Notes: generated by a model from the sequence alone, not told the origin. DNA of 64,000 nt from Phymatolithon calcareum (GCA_977006965.1 CDRMUB010000001.1:248001-312000), one strand, 5' to 3'; positions 11,165 to 22,984 are shown, counted from the stretch's first letter. A program made the numbers and translations.

Positions 11165-11440
11165 GCTATGTGTAATTGCGGAGACATTCCTGACACCGTC
11201 CTGGGTGCCGACCATCAACGGTACTGAAAAAAATGGCCTTATGTGGACAAAGGCGTACCGCAGGGGTCTCTTCTAAGTCCAAAATCTTCATAAATCATTT
11301 TTCAAAACTTATGGAAGAAGTTCGACGAGATTAAGTCGACATTCCTTCCATCCTCTTCCAGATGACCTAATTCTCCTAGGGACATCACCTCCCGCTCTAC
11401 AGGCATTGCTACACAACAAATCGTTGACACCCAGCTCATT
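11165..11440 (+). mobile_element. LINE reverse-transcriptase relic (copy E, plus part)
   Basis: The plus strand reads FLTPSWVPTINGTE, then in another frame DKGVPQGSLLSP (motif B) and DDLILLG (end of the FADD motif) followed by LQALLHN. These align with LLKPSWVTSAGDET, DRGVPQGSPLSP and DDVQLQA of the open LINE ORF. It is frameshifted. It ends abruptly where a fragment in the opposite orientation begins. Confidence 0.65.
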
Positions 11441-12413
11441 TGCTCAGAGAATTCATCCATGACGATGTTGTAGAGGCTTAGATGAGAGGAAACCTTTGTG
11501 GTACCTCTCTATGCACTACAAACCAGTTTCTGTCCGCAGCACCACATTTGGCAACCGAGGATGGTGTGAGGGGCGCCTCGGCCATTGCGCAGATGTCCTA
11601 GGGTAGTACTTGTCTCATTCTGTTTACCAAGTGTGCTCTCGGAGTTGTGTCGTAGGCAGCCTTAGAGGCCAATACTGCTACTCACCTCTGATCCTCTTTT
11701 ATTAGCTTAGTAGCTCCAAAAATAGCCACTTCAGTTCTCTTTCCCATTTGGAACCCAAGCTGATAGTTGTGGTTTGAGTATACAGTGGGCAGCATCATGT
11801 CTATTGCTGTTTCAGAAATTTTCCTCAGTGGCTCAGCAGAGAAATCGGACGTACGTATCCGTGGTCTTTGTGAGTCCCATTCATTTTTAATTGGACGTGG
11901 AGTGTATTATACCAGTGCAGAGACGTGTCCTCACACCTCCCAGAGGCCTCCCAAAAGGCTGTAAACACTTCAGCTTTAAGTGATATTTCGAATTTAAGCA
12001 TTTCAGTCTTCATCTTTTTAAAGCCAGTTGCCTTTCTTTTGAGAGTTTTTCGGATAGCCGTTGCAATTCTTCTCCTCATGCCCTCAAGGAAGTAGAGTTG
12101 CGGCATGTCTACCAAATGTGCGCGGAGAATTTAGCACAATTCATCGGGCTTTCTGTCATCTTGTTCCATCATTCTCCTTGAGCTCGGGGATATATTCTTG
12201 ATGCTGCTCTTTCCTCCTCTTATTCAAGAAGGCTCGAATTTGATAACTACACTCTTGAAAACGACCCCAGTCTTCCGATGAGTGAGATGATCGGGCTTTC
12301 CGGTAGAGGTCCTTCGCTTCAGTGCCATTTTGTCGAGCTACGAACTTTAAAATGACTTGTAGCGTACTAACATGTGATCTCTGGCTCTCCAAAGCATGTG
12401 CACAGAAAACCAC
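11440..12413 (-). mobile_element. LINE reverse-transcriptase relic (copy E, minus part)
   Basis: From 12,413 leftwards the minus strand encodes the region before the reverse transcriptase (85 codons, arginine/lysine-rich). Then comes IATAIRKTLKRKATGF, matching IARAFNRAPKGKAVGP, with VRPISLLSH matching YRPISLLSQ near 11,830. A decayed motif B lies at about 11,530-11,460 (HREVPQRFPL and SLYNIVMDEF across frames). Several frames are used, so it is a pseudogene. It covers more of the 5' side of the LINE than any other copy here. Confidence 0.65.
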
Positions 12414-12499
12414 GCTATATAGAGAGGTCAGATTTCAAAGATTCAAAGTGCTTTCAGGCCTAGACACTCTGAGCGGATGTAGACTCTACGGGCTTTCTT

Positions 12500-12784
12500 G
12501 CAAAGGACTTTCGAAGGGCAATATTGCAGAGACCAATGAACAATTGAGAAAAGGATTAACACAAGCGGACGAAGGCATAGTTACAAAGAGGAGGAGTTTT
12601 AAAGAAACATTCAAAGTATGAACATTGCCGAAGGGTGTTGCTCTGTAAAAATTTTGAGAAGCGAGACGAACAACTTTCCAGGAGTGGTGGTTATAAAAGA
12701 CAGACCAAGTGGCATGACATGCCTAAGAGTGATATTGTCTTCGGCCAGTACTTTGGAATGTGACTTGTACGCAGACCTTTAATC
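12500..12784 (+). mobile_element. LINE relic (copy D), split by the younger LINE
   Basis: EQLRKGLTQADEGIVTKRRS aligns with EDLRQALQKAQAGSVTKK of the open LINE ORF. Further on, DIVFGQYFG aligns with the SVLGSYCG segment. The relic runs up to the left target-site copy of the younger minus-strand insertion (12,797-14,809), and its continuation is expected just right of 14,822. Stops and frameshifts are present. Confidence 0.6.
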
Positions 12785-12796
12785 TTGGAACGAGTG

Positions 12797-14809
12797 GGAT
12801 ATTTGATGATTTTATTTTTGAGAGCTCCCAAAGCCTCACCTTGGAGTAACGGGGCAGCTCTTGCATAATCTCTACGCTATAGTCATCTGGCTGCTCAAAA
12901 CGTTCTTGATTCGTAATTCTCTCCCAACAAGAGCTCCTGTAAGTCTCTTGCACTCAAACTCAATTTCTGTACTCATCTTCGATGACGCTAGAGTACGTTG
13001 TAAGTCGACTAGTTCGACCACCGCGGTAATCCCACAGTACGAACCCAACACTGATTTCCTCCAAAGGGGTGCTCGGTTGAATGTCAACCTTAGGCACCTT
13101 AAACGTGTTGTTCTTTCTCCTATGTAAAGGATCCCTGGTAGCTTGCCTTCAATAGGAATCTTCATTGACCTGCCTTCTTCTTCCTTTTCCCATACCTTAA
13201 TTGTTTCTTCTCTCCTCGTCTTCTTCGTGACAGATCCCGCCTGGGCTTTCTGAAGGGCTTGTCGCAAGTCTTCATACATCTTGAGATATTCAATATCCTT
13301 CATTGCTTCCTTTACGTCCTCATCTCTTCCAACGTACTCTTCTGTTTCTTCAAGGCGCTTTTTGTGCCTTACCAGGCTTAATGCAAACCTTTCTGCTTGA
13401 TGACGTCTCCTCATCTTTGGTGGTCCCAGTCGGCACAGAACTCGCATTCGGTCCCGGCGGTGTTCGGCATACTTTCCGAAAACATTTTTGTAGAACAAGC
13501 CCTCTGCCGACTCGATTGCGGAGAGCAATCGATTTGTCATTGGAGTAACGTGTAACGCATACTCCCATTTCGGGATAATTAGCGACTTAAAGATCCTGAT
13601 GCATGTCTCCGGTTTGAATCCTCGAACATTCACTCCAAGCTCCCGCAGCTTATGTATGCATCCTGCAGCATTTCGAACTCTTGCTATGGCCGTGTCATCC
13701 GTAACACCCTTGTTATTCATGCTTACCCCAAGATACGAGAGTCTCCAGGCTTGATATAGTTCTCGTCCTGCCAAGTAAAACGTGTGCTTCTGAAGTCCTT
13801 TGTACTTAAGAACTTCGCTTTTTCCTGGTTTTGTGTTCCATTTCATGCCATTTTCGCTCGCCCAACTGGTCGCTATATCAAGAAGTTTCTGCATTCCTCG
13901 TCCTGTCTTCGCTTGAAGCTGGACATCATCTGTGAACAATTGCACAGGACTTTCTGAAACGTTCCTGTCTGTCTTGGAGACGGCTTCTGCGAATGTGTCC
14001 ATGAATATATTGTATAGGCATGGACTAAGAGGGGAACCTTGAGGTACTCCTCGGTCGATGATACACCACGTTTCTGTCTCGTCTCCAGCTGATGTGACCC
14101 ACGATGGTTTTAACAGGTACGCAACCATCCTTGCTATCTCTTGGGGAAGTTTCTCCTTCAGCCTCTTCATGAGGATATCCCTGGGCACACTATCGTATGC
14201 TGCGGATAGGTCAAGAACTGCCATGAACGGATGGCCCTTTTTCATTGAACTTTTTGCGCGGAGTATAGCGAGATAAGTGCTTCTGTCTTTCCGAAAACCC
14301 AGCTGAACCTTATTGAAGCGATAGTTCTCGCGTATGTATGCATCTAGAGCTGAGTCGATGATTTTCCTGGCTTGACTTAAAAGAGATATGGGCCTGTAGT
14401 TTGCTGCTACATGAGCTGGGCCTTTCTTGTATAAGGGAATCAGAGTTGCTTGGCGCCATGCCCGAGGAAGACATTTGAGTCTCCCGCATGTTTCCCATAA
14501 TGCTAGCATTATTTCGAGCCCCGCTTCTTTGTTCGCGTGCAACATTTCGACCGCAATTCCGTCTGGACCTACCGCCTTCCCCTTCGGTGCTCTGTTGAAT
14601 GCTCTTGCGATGTGCCGCTTCATTGCCCTATTGAGTGCAAACGTACGCAACGGCATATTCCAGTCTTCTTCCGCCTTACAAACACTTGAGATGTATGCTG
14701 AGAATTTGCTTGGGTGCACAGGAGCCCCGAGAGCTTTGTTTGTTCCTTTCCTCCGTGCTTTTGATTTCATGATCTTGCTTGTGGTGTTCGCCGCCTCGCT
14801 CGGCCCCAT
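12797..14809 (-). mobile_element. young 5'-truncated LINE insertion with 12-bp target-site duplication
   Basis: TTGGAACGAGTG occurs at 12,785-12,796 and 14,810-14,821, bounding the element exactly. The 3' end on the minus strand is the family tail (GAGGCTTTGGGAGCTC then AAATAAAATC then AAATATCCC). The 5' end coincides with an ATG and lacks any endonuclease domain, so the copy is 5'-truncated. One long open frame remains. Confidence 0.9.
12872..14809 (-). CDS. non-LTR retrotransposon reverse transcriptase, 645 codons
   Basis: The open frame carries the ordered reverse-transcriptase motifs: GKAVGPDGIAVEML (motif 1), YRPISLLS (2), LGFRKDRSTYLAIL (2a/3 region), AVLDLSAAYDSVPRDIL (motif A with catalytic D), DRGVPQGSPLSPCLYNIF (motif B), LFTDDVQLQA (motif C), GKSEVLKY (D) and LSYLGVSMN (E). 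A long charged helical region and a C-terminal NRAPLWRKSV block shared by every family copy follow. Motif C is FTDD, not the canonical FADD kept by copy A, although both aspartates remain. No endonuclease domain is present and the start ATG is the first base of the truncated insertion, so expression would depend on chance flanking signals. It represents the family's coding sequence best. Confidence 0.92.
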   Translation of the reverse strand: MGPSEAANTTSKIMKSKARRKGTNKALGAPVHPSKFSAYISSVCKAEEDWNMPLRTFALNRAMKRHIARAFNRAPKGKAVGPDGIAVEMLHANKEAGLEIMLALWETCGRLKCLPRAWRQATLIPLYKKGPAHVAANYRPISLLSQARKIIDSALDAYIRENYRFNKVQLGFRKDRSTYLAILRAKSSMKKGHPFMAVLDLSAAYDSVPRDILMKRLKEKLPQEIARMVAYLLKPSWVTSAGDETETWCIIDRGVPQGSPLSPCLYNIFMDTFAEAVSKTDRNVSESPVQLFTDDVQLQAKTGRGMQKLLDIATSWASENGMKWNTKPGKSEVLKYKGLQKHTFYLAGRELYQAWRLSYLGVSMNNKGVTDDTAIARVRNAAGCIHKLRELGVNVRGFKPETCIRIFKSLIIPKWEYALHVTPMTNRLLSAIESAEGLFYKNVFGKYAEHRRDRMRVLCRLGPPKMRRRHQAERFALSLVRHKKRLEETEEYVGRDEDVKEAMKDIEYLKMYEDLRQALQKAQAGSVTKKTRREETIKVWEKEEEGRSMKIPIEGKLPGILYIGERTTRLRCLRLTFNRAPLWRKSVLGSYCGITAVVELVDLQRTLASSKMSTEIEFECKRLTGALVGRELRIKNVLSSQMTIA

Positions 14810-14834
14810 TTGGAACGAGTGTACCAGGTGAACG

Positions 14835-17800
14835 ACGATGACATGTAAATTGATTTACTGTAGAAAGAGGCCCATTTCTTTCAAAACCCACCAAAAAGAT
14901 TTCAGAATTCCACAGGGTTTTTCAATTCTGTCTCTGACAAGCCAGTCTCCGAGCTTCTCATCGGCCCAGCCATCTCCTCTACCAAGTAGCTCTTCTGTAA
15001 TCCTTTCTCGTAGGGCTTCATTACTCTTGCCCCATACACTCATAACGAGCATTGTCTCGGAATTGAAGACACAGCTCTTGCTGTAGTTATTGTTAAAATG
15101 AATGCGTACCCCGTTGTACAAATACAAAAAGCACCCGAAACAGCAACGAAATCCGCGGGGAGATGGACCTTGAAGCACTGGGCAGCTGCTGGCAGTGTGT
15201 CTGGAGCCTATGCCCGTGAAGGTCAAGCAGCGAAAGCATTTTGAGTGATTCGGCTTCTTCTCACAAGCTTTGAATTTGATGCAATTGTCAGAACTGTGCT
15301 CGTAACTCCTCAGCTGAAACTGTTTCTTGTCCAACCAGTCCTGAAGAATGCAGAGGGAGCAGAGTCCGCCAAGCGCTTCACAATTTGCCCGTAAGAAAAT
15401 TAAATCTTGTGATGTCTGGTCTCTGTCCACATCAGCAATCATGTATCTAGTCTCCCGTAATTGATCGTTCTCGGTGTATGAACTCAGCTTCTCGTATGGA
15501 ACGGATTCTGATACTTCTATACTTCTCTTGGATGGAACATGTGTCCTGGGCGAAGATTCGCACACGTCGCACTGAGAGCAGTTATCCAACTGAGAGCAGA
15601 GAGGAGCAGTGCTTGCGTCATTAAGAAAATTCTAAATCCGCTGACGTCGACATGAACTTGTGTCTCGAGCCCAGGCCTCAAATGAGCCTGTGCCTTCTCC
15701 TTCAACGTAACTCTCGCCCATGTTTGCATTTCGAAGGTGCTGCCCATTAAAATGAACAACAATTCTTGCGTCACGTCCATCACTTCCTGCTCTTCCAGCG
15801 GCTTGCCAGAACCTAACGTGCGAACGACAGCATACAGCAAAAATCACAGCTCGAACGTCTTTTGCATCATTCCAGTCAGAAATTTCTCATTAGCAAGTAT
15901 GACTACTGTCGATCTTGTATGTTGACGTCACTTTTGCACACATCCTTGCAGCTCCATGTCCTCCATTTTGACATGGCATTTTAAATTGCATATGTTTTCG
16001 GTCAAGCATATAGACTGCAGTGAGTCCTCAATAGCGTTTGCGTGGTTAGTGGTCAGACACGCAACAAGAATCTTTCCAGTCGTAGAGTTGAGAGCGCGAT
16101 GGATCTCCTCAACTGATTTCAGAACACTACTCATCATGACACTAGTAGAACTAGTTGCCAGAATGTTCACTTGTAACTTGAGATTGTGCCGGGAGCAGTC
16201 TCCACGAATGACGATTAAACAATCCCTGGATACATTGAATCCCTCGGCTATGCGATGTAGAAGACGGTTTGGAGCAGTAGGTCACAGGCAATTAGCGCTT
16301 CAGTACGTCTGCGGAAGATTTCCGCAGGTGTCGAAAACAAGCATGGTGGAAAAATTTAGAAACCGAGTCCGACAGCATATGGCAACGCTGGAAAGCAATC
16401 TGTCAGGATACGACTTGAAAGAAGACAAAAGACCGGATACCGAGAAAGCACGTAACGAGCTTTCGCTATTCAGCAAGACCATCATAGAGTGCATAGAAAA
16501 TGAAGAAGGACTGCTCTGAAATCAAGATACGAGAAGTTAACTAGATGTCCCTCAGGACACAAAGCCAAATAGCGGGAACACCAGCAGCGAATCCACAAGA
16601 ACACCACATGGTAGGTAGGACGATCCAGGTTCCAAACTTTCCCCACCGCCTATGGAAGGCGTTAGGTTTCAACGGTCTACACACTGGAAGTTAGCAACTG
16701 AGGAAGCCTTGCCCGTCTATTCGTAAGACTGTGACACTTTTAAATAAACTCCAGCAGTCAGGAAGACAATTGGAACGCGGAAATTCCCGTTTCGAATGAC
16801 TTTGCAGCCTGACATGCAGTTTCTGAAACTGTCAGACATTGGGAACTCATGAGCTTCATCCACAACGATGCGACGTACTCTGTTCCTAGCGCATGCAAAA
16901 CTTCTCATTATTTCCGTGACCGCTCGCCCTGGAAGATCTTCTGGAGAGACAAGAATTATACCTCTGCTCTCCCCGAATTGGTTTTGTGACACCTCATGTA
17001 AGCTTAGAGTCTGAACTCGTACCGACTCGAACCGTTTTCTGCATTCTTGACGAAGCTCCTTCACTGGTGAGATCCATACCGTTATCATCCTCGCAAACAA
17101 TATGGGACTCAGAGCGACGGCTGTTTTTCTTGAACCAGTCCCGAGAATTATCGCGAGATCCTTGGTCTCTCGATAGAAAGCATTCATACCTAGTTCCTAC
17201 TTATGGCTTCGAAATTTAGCGTTCGGCAGAGAGCAAGCCTTTTGCAGCGCTTGAGCTGCATTAAACGTCGGATCGCTGACCAATTTTATCGTCCAGATCC
17301 ATGGCAGCTATTTGAGCTTACTCTCCGGTCTCGAAAAGATCCCTTGATGCTGTCGCCACAGCGGGGACTTGAGCATGAGCAAGCGACATTGTCCCGATCT
17401 CCCCAAGCATTTTGATTGCTTCAAAGTATCCGATGGCTTGTACGGCACGACGAAGATACTCTTTGGCTTCTCCATCCTTACTAGTTTCATTGATGGTGTT
17501 CATAATTCAGCCCTGTTGGCAGGGTTCGACTCGCACTTATGGATGAAATGACGGCTTCCGTGTTCTTTTGTACGGCAGTGGCAAGCTCTTTAAAAGCTAT
17601 TGTCGCCACGCTATTTCGAGCATCACCTTGTACTCCCAAAGTCGGCAATGAGGGCTTTCGAACTCTCAGGTCAACATGCCAGTCGTGGGATGCTTTTTGA
17701 AACATACGCATGTCTAGAGCAGTGTTCTTTCCACTCGTTCCTTGTAACAAATCCTCAACGCCGGCATAAAATGCTTCAACAGCATGTACGAAATGACCAC

Positions 17801-19665
17801 CTTGTAGTATTGCCGCTCCTTGAACGTCTTTCTAGGAAATATTTGATGTCTTAGCACCGGCAGCAAGATTCATTACAGCCCGAACAGCAACACTCCCTCT
17901 GTATTTCGCGTAAACCCTTTGCCATTGCCTGTAATCACTGAATGAAAGCGGAAATTCAAACTCTTCTAAAAGCTTAATCATTACGTGCGCAACCTGCCTC
18001 GGCAGCATCGTATCAGCTCACAGAAGAGTCCAACGGCTGTTTATCTTCTCGATGACCACGTTGTCTCCCGATTCTCCTTGAGTGGTTGCCTTCTTCTCGT
18101 CTTGCGAGTTACTGAATAAGCAAACAACATGGTGTATGAGCAGCAAATACGACTTGACGAGGTATGATGTCTCGGCATCTAAGTGACGAGTTAGGAAACT
18201 GACAGCTCCCATTTTAAGCACGCTCATTTTGCTATAGTAGGGTGCCAAGATGCACTCTGATCGCACAAAGAAAACAGTCCTTCTTCCGCATAGCTTGTTA
18301 ATAACACTGTTGACGCCAAACTCTGTTCCTCTTCCTGGAGCCCCACTAGACATATGCATTGCACAGACGAGGTACTCAGCAACTCTGTCTGCCTTCCTTG
18401 TCCAGTTGTGCAACTCAGACTCAGACAAGGACAAGACTCCGGAGCTTAAAACCCAATCATTACAAAATTGAATAAACTGCTTGTTGCGGGGGTCTGACTT
18501 AAAGGAGTATCCCGTTTATTGACGACACCTCCGTGCCAAGACGAAATCTTGGTAGATCTTCGAAGAAAAGACTGAACAGAAAATCGTGAATATACTTCGT
18601 TGTGTTCAAGTGGCCATTAGATGCTTCCATTACGAGTACGTTCGCGAAGGCCTTCTGACGACCCGACATGGGAATCGACGGAAAGCAGCTTTCTTCTACG
18701 CTCTCCTTATCAAGGAACAATCTGCAGGCCATGAGCAGGAGATTCGTCGTGTGTTCTAGATACTTTTCCAGTGTGCTTCCAGCAGATTTGTCTTCCAGGA
18801 AAGTGAAATGCTTTGTCCTCTCTGTCGATCCTAATGTTGCAATCTCGAGGTAGGTTCCAGAAAATAGATTACCTATTTTTCCAAGAGACTTGGCCTCATC
18901 GTAGTAAGTCCTCAGTGAATCTCGAATTGCGAGAACAGCTGACTGTGAAAGTCCTGCGGGCAGATCAGTGGAGCCGGCGAGTAGAGCAATCGCGCCTTCT
19001 ATGTCCATGTTATAGTGTTTCAGACGCTCGTGGGGCTTTGCGAGTAACACAAACGGACTGTGATGGCGGTGTTACTGCGGCGTGTCTGCAATAACTAAGC
19101 CATTCGCAGGATCATAGCTCTGTAGCTTCTCTCGTACACCGGAATCTTCAGTCGAAGCGCGGGATGCTTGAGGCTCGCTCTCGATCGAGACCGGAAAAAA
19201 GCATTCTTGTCCCTTCTTTTTTGAGAGTGACTGAGCGCTTACAAAAGTTGCGTTACTCCAGTAGCTTGCGAAACCGCAAGGTACACTATGCGTTTCTTTC
19301 AGATGAGATCTAATGCACCTCAGGGACTTGAAGAGAGCGGGGCACAGATGACATCTTCTAGTTTGTTCAACTCTCAAACCGGGTAGATTCGGAAGCGGAG
19401 TCAACACGGAAGTCCTGCCTCGGTAGAGCGCAACAGCTACCTCATCTTCCTGAAATGTACCCCTCACCGAGAGCAGTGCATCATATAGCTTGCGCTGCGC
19501 TTCAGCATGAAGCTCGTGCTTGTTCTTTGCATGGCTTTTAAAAGCTTGTGTAGAGCTCATATAAAACTCAGTTTGGCAAGGTTCGCAAATAAACCCACAG
19601 ATTTGCGGAGTAGGAAGAATTCTATAGGAGCGGAGAAGCTCAAGATCGCTCATTTTGTCTCCCAT
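14835..19665 (-). pseudogene. decayed full-length copy of the tyrosine-recombinase/RecQ-like helicase gene
   Basis: On the minus strand, broken frames follow the order of the open gene at 57.1-61.9 kb. There are C2H2 fingers at 19,665-19,072 (CHLCPALFKSLRCIRSH) and VSAQSLSKKK matching VPCQSLSRKK. Then come SSGAPGRGTEFG (recombinase box I) at about 18,330, YRQWQRVYAK (box II, with Gln for the catalytic His) near 17,930, and ILQGGHFVHAVEAFYAG (GH and the catalytic Tyr) near 17,790. The helicase follows: LGTGSRKTAVAL and VVDEAHEFP at 17,150-16,860, VIRGDC at 16,250, FWQAAGRAGSDGRD at 15,820. A cysteine-rich end closes it at 15,589-14,855. Stops, frameshifts and an insertion at 16.27-16.72 kb inactivate it. 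Confidence 0.88.
16268..16715 (+). mobile_element. foreign insert in the decayed helicase copy, possible LTR gag fragment
   Basis: The helicase alignment is continuous up to about 16,270 and resumes at about 16,715; the intervening 450 bp has no counterpart in the intact gene. On the plus strand it encodes a helical, charged stretch (FRNRVRQHMATLESNLSGYD and onwards to a stop at 16,519) of the kind seen at the N-terminus of BEL/Pao-type gag proteins. The assignment to gag is tentative. No target-site duplication was identified. Confidence 0.4.
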
Positions 19666-21093
19666 CGAAGAGAATGGAGTGGCAGAATGGGGAGCAAATC
19701 GAGCCTCGAGCGAAAGGTTTTGATCAGTGAGTGAATTCTAAAGTGATTTTTGTTACTTGATACAGCCCCTGCACTTGGAGATTTGGCAAAGTAAAGCTCT
19801 TTCATTTTTGATCTCCGAACGGATCGTAGTCTCTACAGAACTGAAGCAATCGCGCCCGTGGGATAAGGCTCTTCTGTTATCAGTCCTGACAGTATTCGGG
19901 TACTTGTAGACGGTCAGGGCTTTCTGAATATCAGCTCAATAGTCTCAGCTTATTTGAAACGTTGCCCTGCAAAAATAAAGACTGCTGCCTTTGAGTGTGC
20001 AGTACTTCAAGGATGCTTGCTGGCACCGTATCATGCGATCTCTATAGTGTCATATTGTCGTTGACGTTTGATTTCAATCGTGAATTGACGATCACTGAAC
20101 GAAACTTATATATCTCGGCACGCGCTGCGGCAGGTGTCTTGCTTGTCTAAAGCGCCAGAGATCTGATAACTTTATCGCTTCGCACTGTTCAGCAACAGCG
20201 GAACTCCACGAGGAAATAAGAGAAAGGGCTTGTTCTAATCGTCAATACAGTACAGTACAGTAGCTTTTTCCGAACGCATACGGTATCATATCTATCCTTT
20301 CTGTCGGCCAAGTGGTAACCGCACAAAACCGTGTACATAAAACACAATTACTGAAGGAAGAGTACAGTACTTGTATTTTTCGTCCAGACAGTTCTCTCAG
20401 GAACGTAGCATTCTTCGATATTGACGTGTTCAAAACTTGGAAAACTACGATAGCTGTATATTGGCCTCGGTTTAATAATAGTCCTATCATGGAAATAGAG
20501 CTGGTTCTATATTAGGCGGCGATATAGTGGTATCCTGCTGGAAAATAAGATTATTCTGCCACATCGACATTCTTCAAGATAGGATTGTTCGTACCGCAAT
20601 ACTGTCGGGCGCGTACTACTTTCAACTCTCATGGATGTGTCCCACATAAAGATAGGGGACTTTCCCTTGAATAAAAGAAGAGCCAAAAGCGACTACAGCA
20701 GTAGAACAGTCTGAGTAAAAAAGGAAGAACAAGATACACTAAACTCGGTTACTTTACAAAGAGGCTGCGAATATCTTCAATTTTTCGTCTTTGAGAGAGA
20801 TGCTTGTAGATTTACAAAGATACGAAGCCAAAACAACTGCGTCAGTGATTCAAAATTTGAAGCAAAGCACAAGTAATGGAAAGAATAGCAGCACTGGTTG
20901 CACGGTGCTTCGGATTGGTACAAAGCAATCGGGCCGAAACAACAATACTTTGCGTCAACAGATGGAGATGATTTTACATCATAGTGCTTAGTGGCACAAA
21001 GTTTGTGTCTTCTGGCGTGGAGCAATGAGACAACTTTCTAATCCGGATATACACGGAGAGCTGTAGGTTTGTCCGCTTAGCAGTTCGGCCGTA
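19666..21093. other. no gene recognised
   Basis: Contains a short run of ACAGT repeats at about 20,247-20,262 and short open stretches (67-82 codons) without motifs. Confidence 0.4.
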
Positions 21094-21284
21094 GTACAGT
21101 ATATTGTTGAATTAAAAAATTCTTGAAACACCCCGAAAAATCAGTAAACGTCTTTATTCAAATGCTCCTTGCTAGTGTGGAGCTCTTAACGGCTTCTTGG
21201 TATCACTGACTGTTTTTTGCATATTGACTCATCTTTTGATGCAACGTAACAAGCTATCCAGGTGGTAGAGTACAGTGCAGTATC

Positions 21285-21390
21285 AATAGTAAAGCCTGAC
21301 ATTCTCTTCTATGTCGGAGCTCTATGTCAGAGCTGATGCGTTGCGCACAACATGCTTGGCAAAGATGCATCAAATATTTTCGCCAGATCA
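21285..21390 (+). repeat. inner direct repeat, left copy
   Basis: About 100 bp just inside the left inverted terminus (blocks TATCAATA, GCCTGA, GGAGCTCTATG, TTGCGCACAACATGCT, GGCAAAGATGCATC) recurs in the same orientation at 22,985-23,085, just inside the right terminus. A direct repeat nested inside inverted termini is not the expected mirror symmetry. Confidence 0.6.
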
Positions 21391-22984
21391 CTCTTTGCAT
21401 TATCAAGATAGAATTAATGCAGGTACCATAGCTTTGGAAAGAGGCCACCGTACGGTTGCCTGCCTCTTGTAATTTGCAAATGGAGTACCCAAGATTCAAA
21501 CATTAATTTACGAGAATTAATTGTATAGTGTCTACCCTCCGTACCATGCGGAATTCTTCGTCTAGTGCCTTGTTCTGTTCCCGTTTTTGACAGCTTTGAA
21601 AGCTACTCATCGCATGTTGCACATAGACATCAATTTTTAGTAGCCCTTTTTTCTTCGACTCCTGATCACTTTTAAACTACAGTAGTGCTCTAAAGGCTAC
21701 TACAGCTTCCCTTTGTGAGCAATAGCTCTTGACAATATTCTCATCAATATGACACCGAAAGTAACTTGGGCGTTGATTATCGACGAAGTTGCACACTAAA
21801 CGAGATCTGAAAGATCCGCACAATACTATTGAAACCCGTTTGCCCGGCCACTGCTATCTTGTCCCGTTCATACTAAGATAATTGAGCAGAGTGTCAGAGA
21901 ACTGGAGATAAGATAGTTCGCGAAAGCACAATCTCCTATAAAGTGTGCTGTGCGGTCATAATTGAATCGACGACTTCCACACGCGTATCGGTCTCAAAGT
22001 GTCTGTCCCTTCGATAAGTACTACAGAATGCTTTCGTTGTTGTACCCCTGCTTTGGCATTAATTATACGCTCTTCATGTATTTCGTGCGCGATTGTTGCT
22101 AATTTAAAAGCGTTTGTAAAGACGGGAACTCAGAAGGGCGCAAATGAAGAATAAGAGTACTCTCTCCCCCAAAATGGTACCATAAGGGAGGACAGACGAC
22201 CTTCTCAGCCCATCATGAGCGACTTGCCACCATTTGTCACCCTTAGAAATATGAAACACAAGCTTCTTTACACACCGAGGCTATTAGACTGCATCCATAC
22301 TACTGGCAAGTGCGAGTAAAAATCGAAGATTTAAAACTTGGTGAAGCACACAAGGACATTTCAAGACTAATGACAAAGGAACGACTTTCTGATGTTAAGA
22401 AGGAAATGCTGGAAATGGCAGTTCACACTTTCCAAACAAAATATCCGAGTTCTGACATGAGAGCGTTAGGGAACGATTGTAGCAGGACGAAATATTTCTC
22501 AGGCGCATCGAGAATTGAGAAACGAAGCTTTAGCTAAACCATAATCATATCGAATCTATTTCAGAGCGTTAAAGTTTCATAGTTTTACTAAGAAAGGACT
22601 AGAAAAACTCATCCTGGCCTGAAGAAGCATCGTAGTTTCTCGGTTTGCGCCTAACTCCGGGAGGCTACAATTCTTTCTTTATTAATGCATCAAGAGAGCT
22701 CTTTGTTTCACATCTTGCTTTTCTGTAGAGCAAGAGCTCGTCATTTCGTCTGAAGCGCGGAAAGGTACTTCTATATGTCTTGTATTAGAATTGTTAGCAT
22801 CTTCTGCCCAGGACCTAGTGCTGAGAGCTTTTGGGGCAAGGTGGAAATTTATGCTACTCTTAAGGCTACGATACTCAAGTGTAAGTAGTCCTATATTTTT
22901 TTGTTCTCTCTTTAATCCCTTCCGCCATAGTCAAATTTAAAAAGAGGGAAAACAAGTAACGCGAGGAGTACGTTGGCAAGAATA

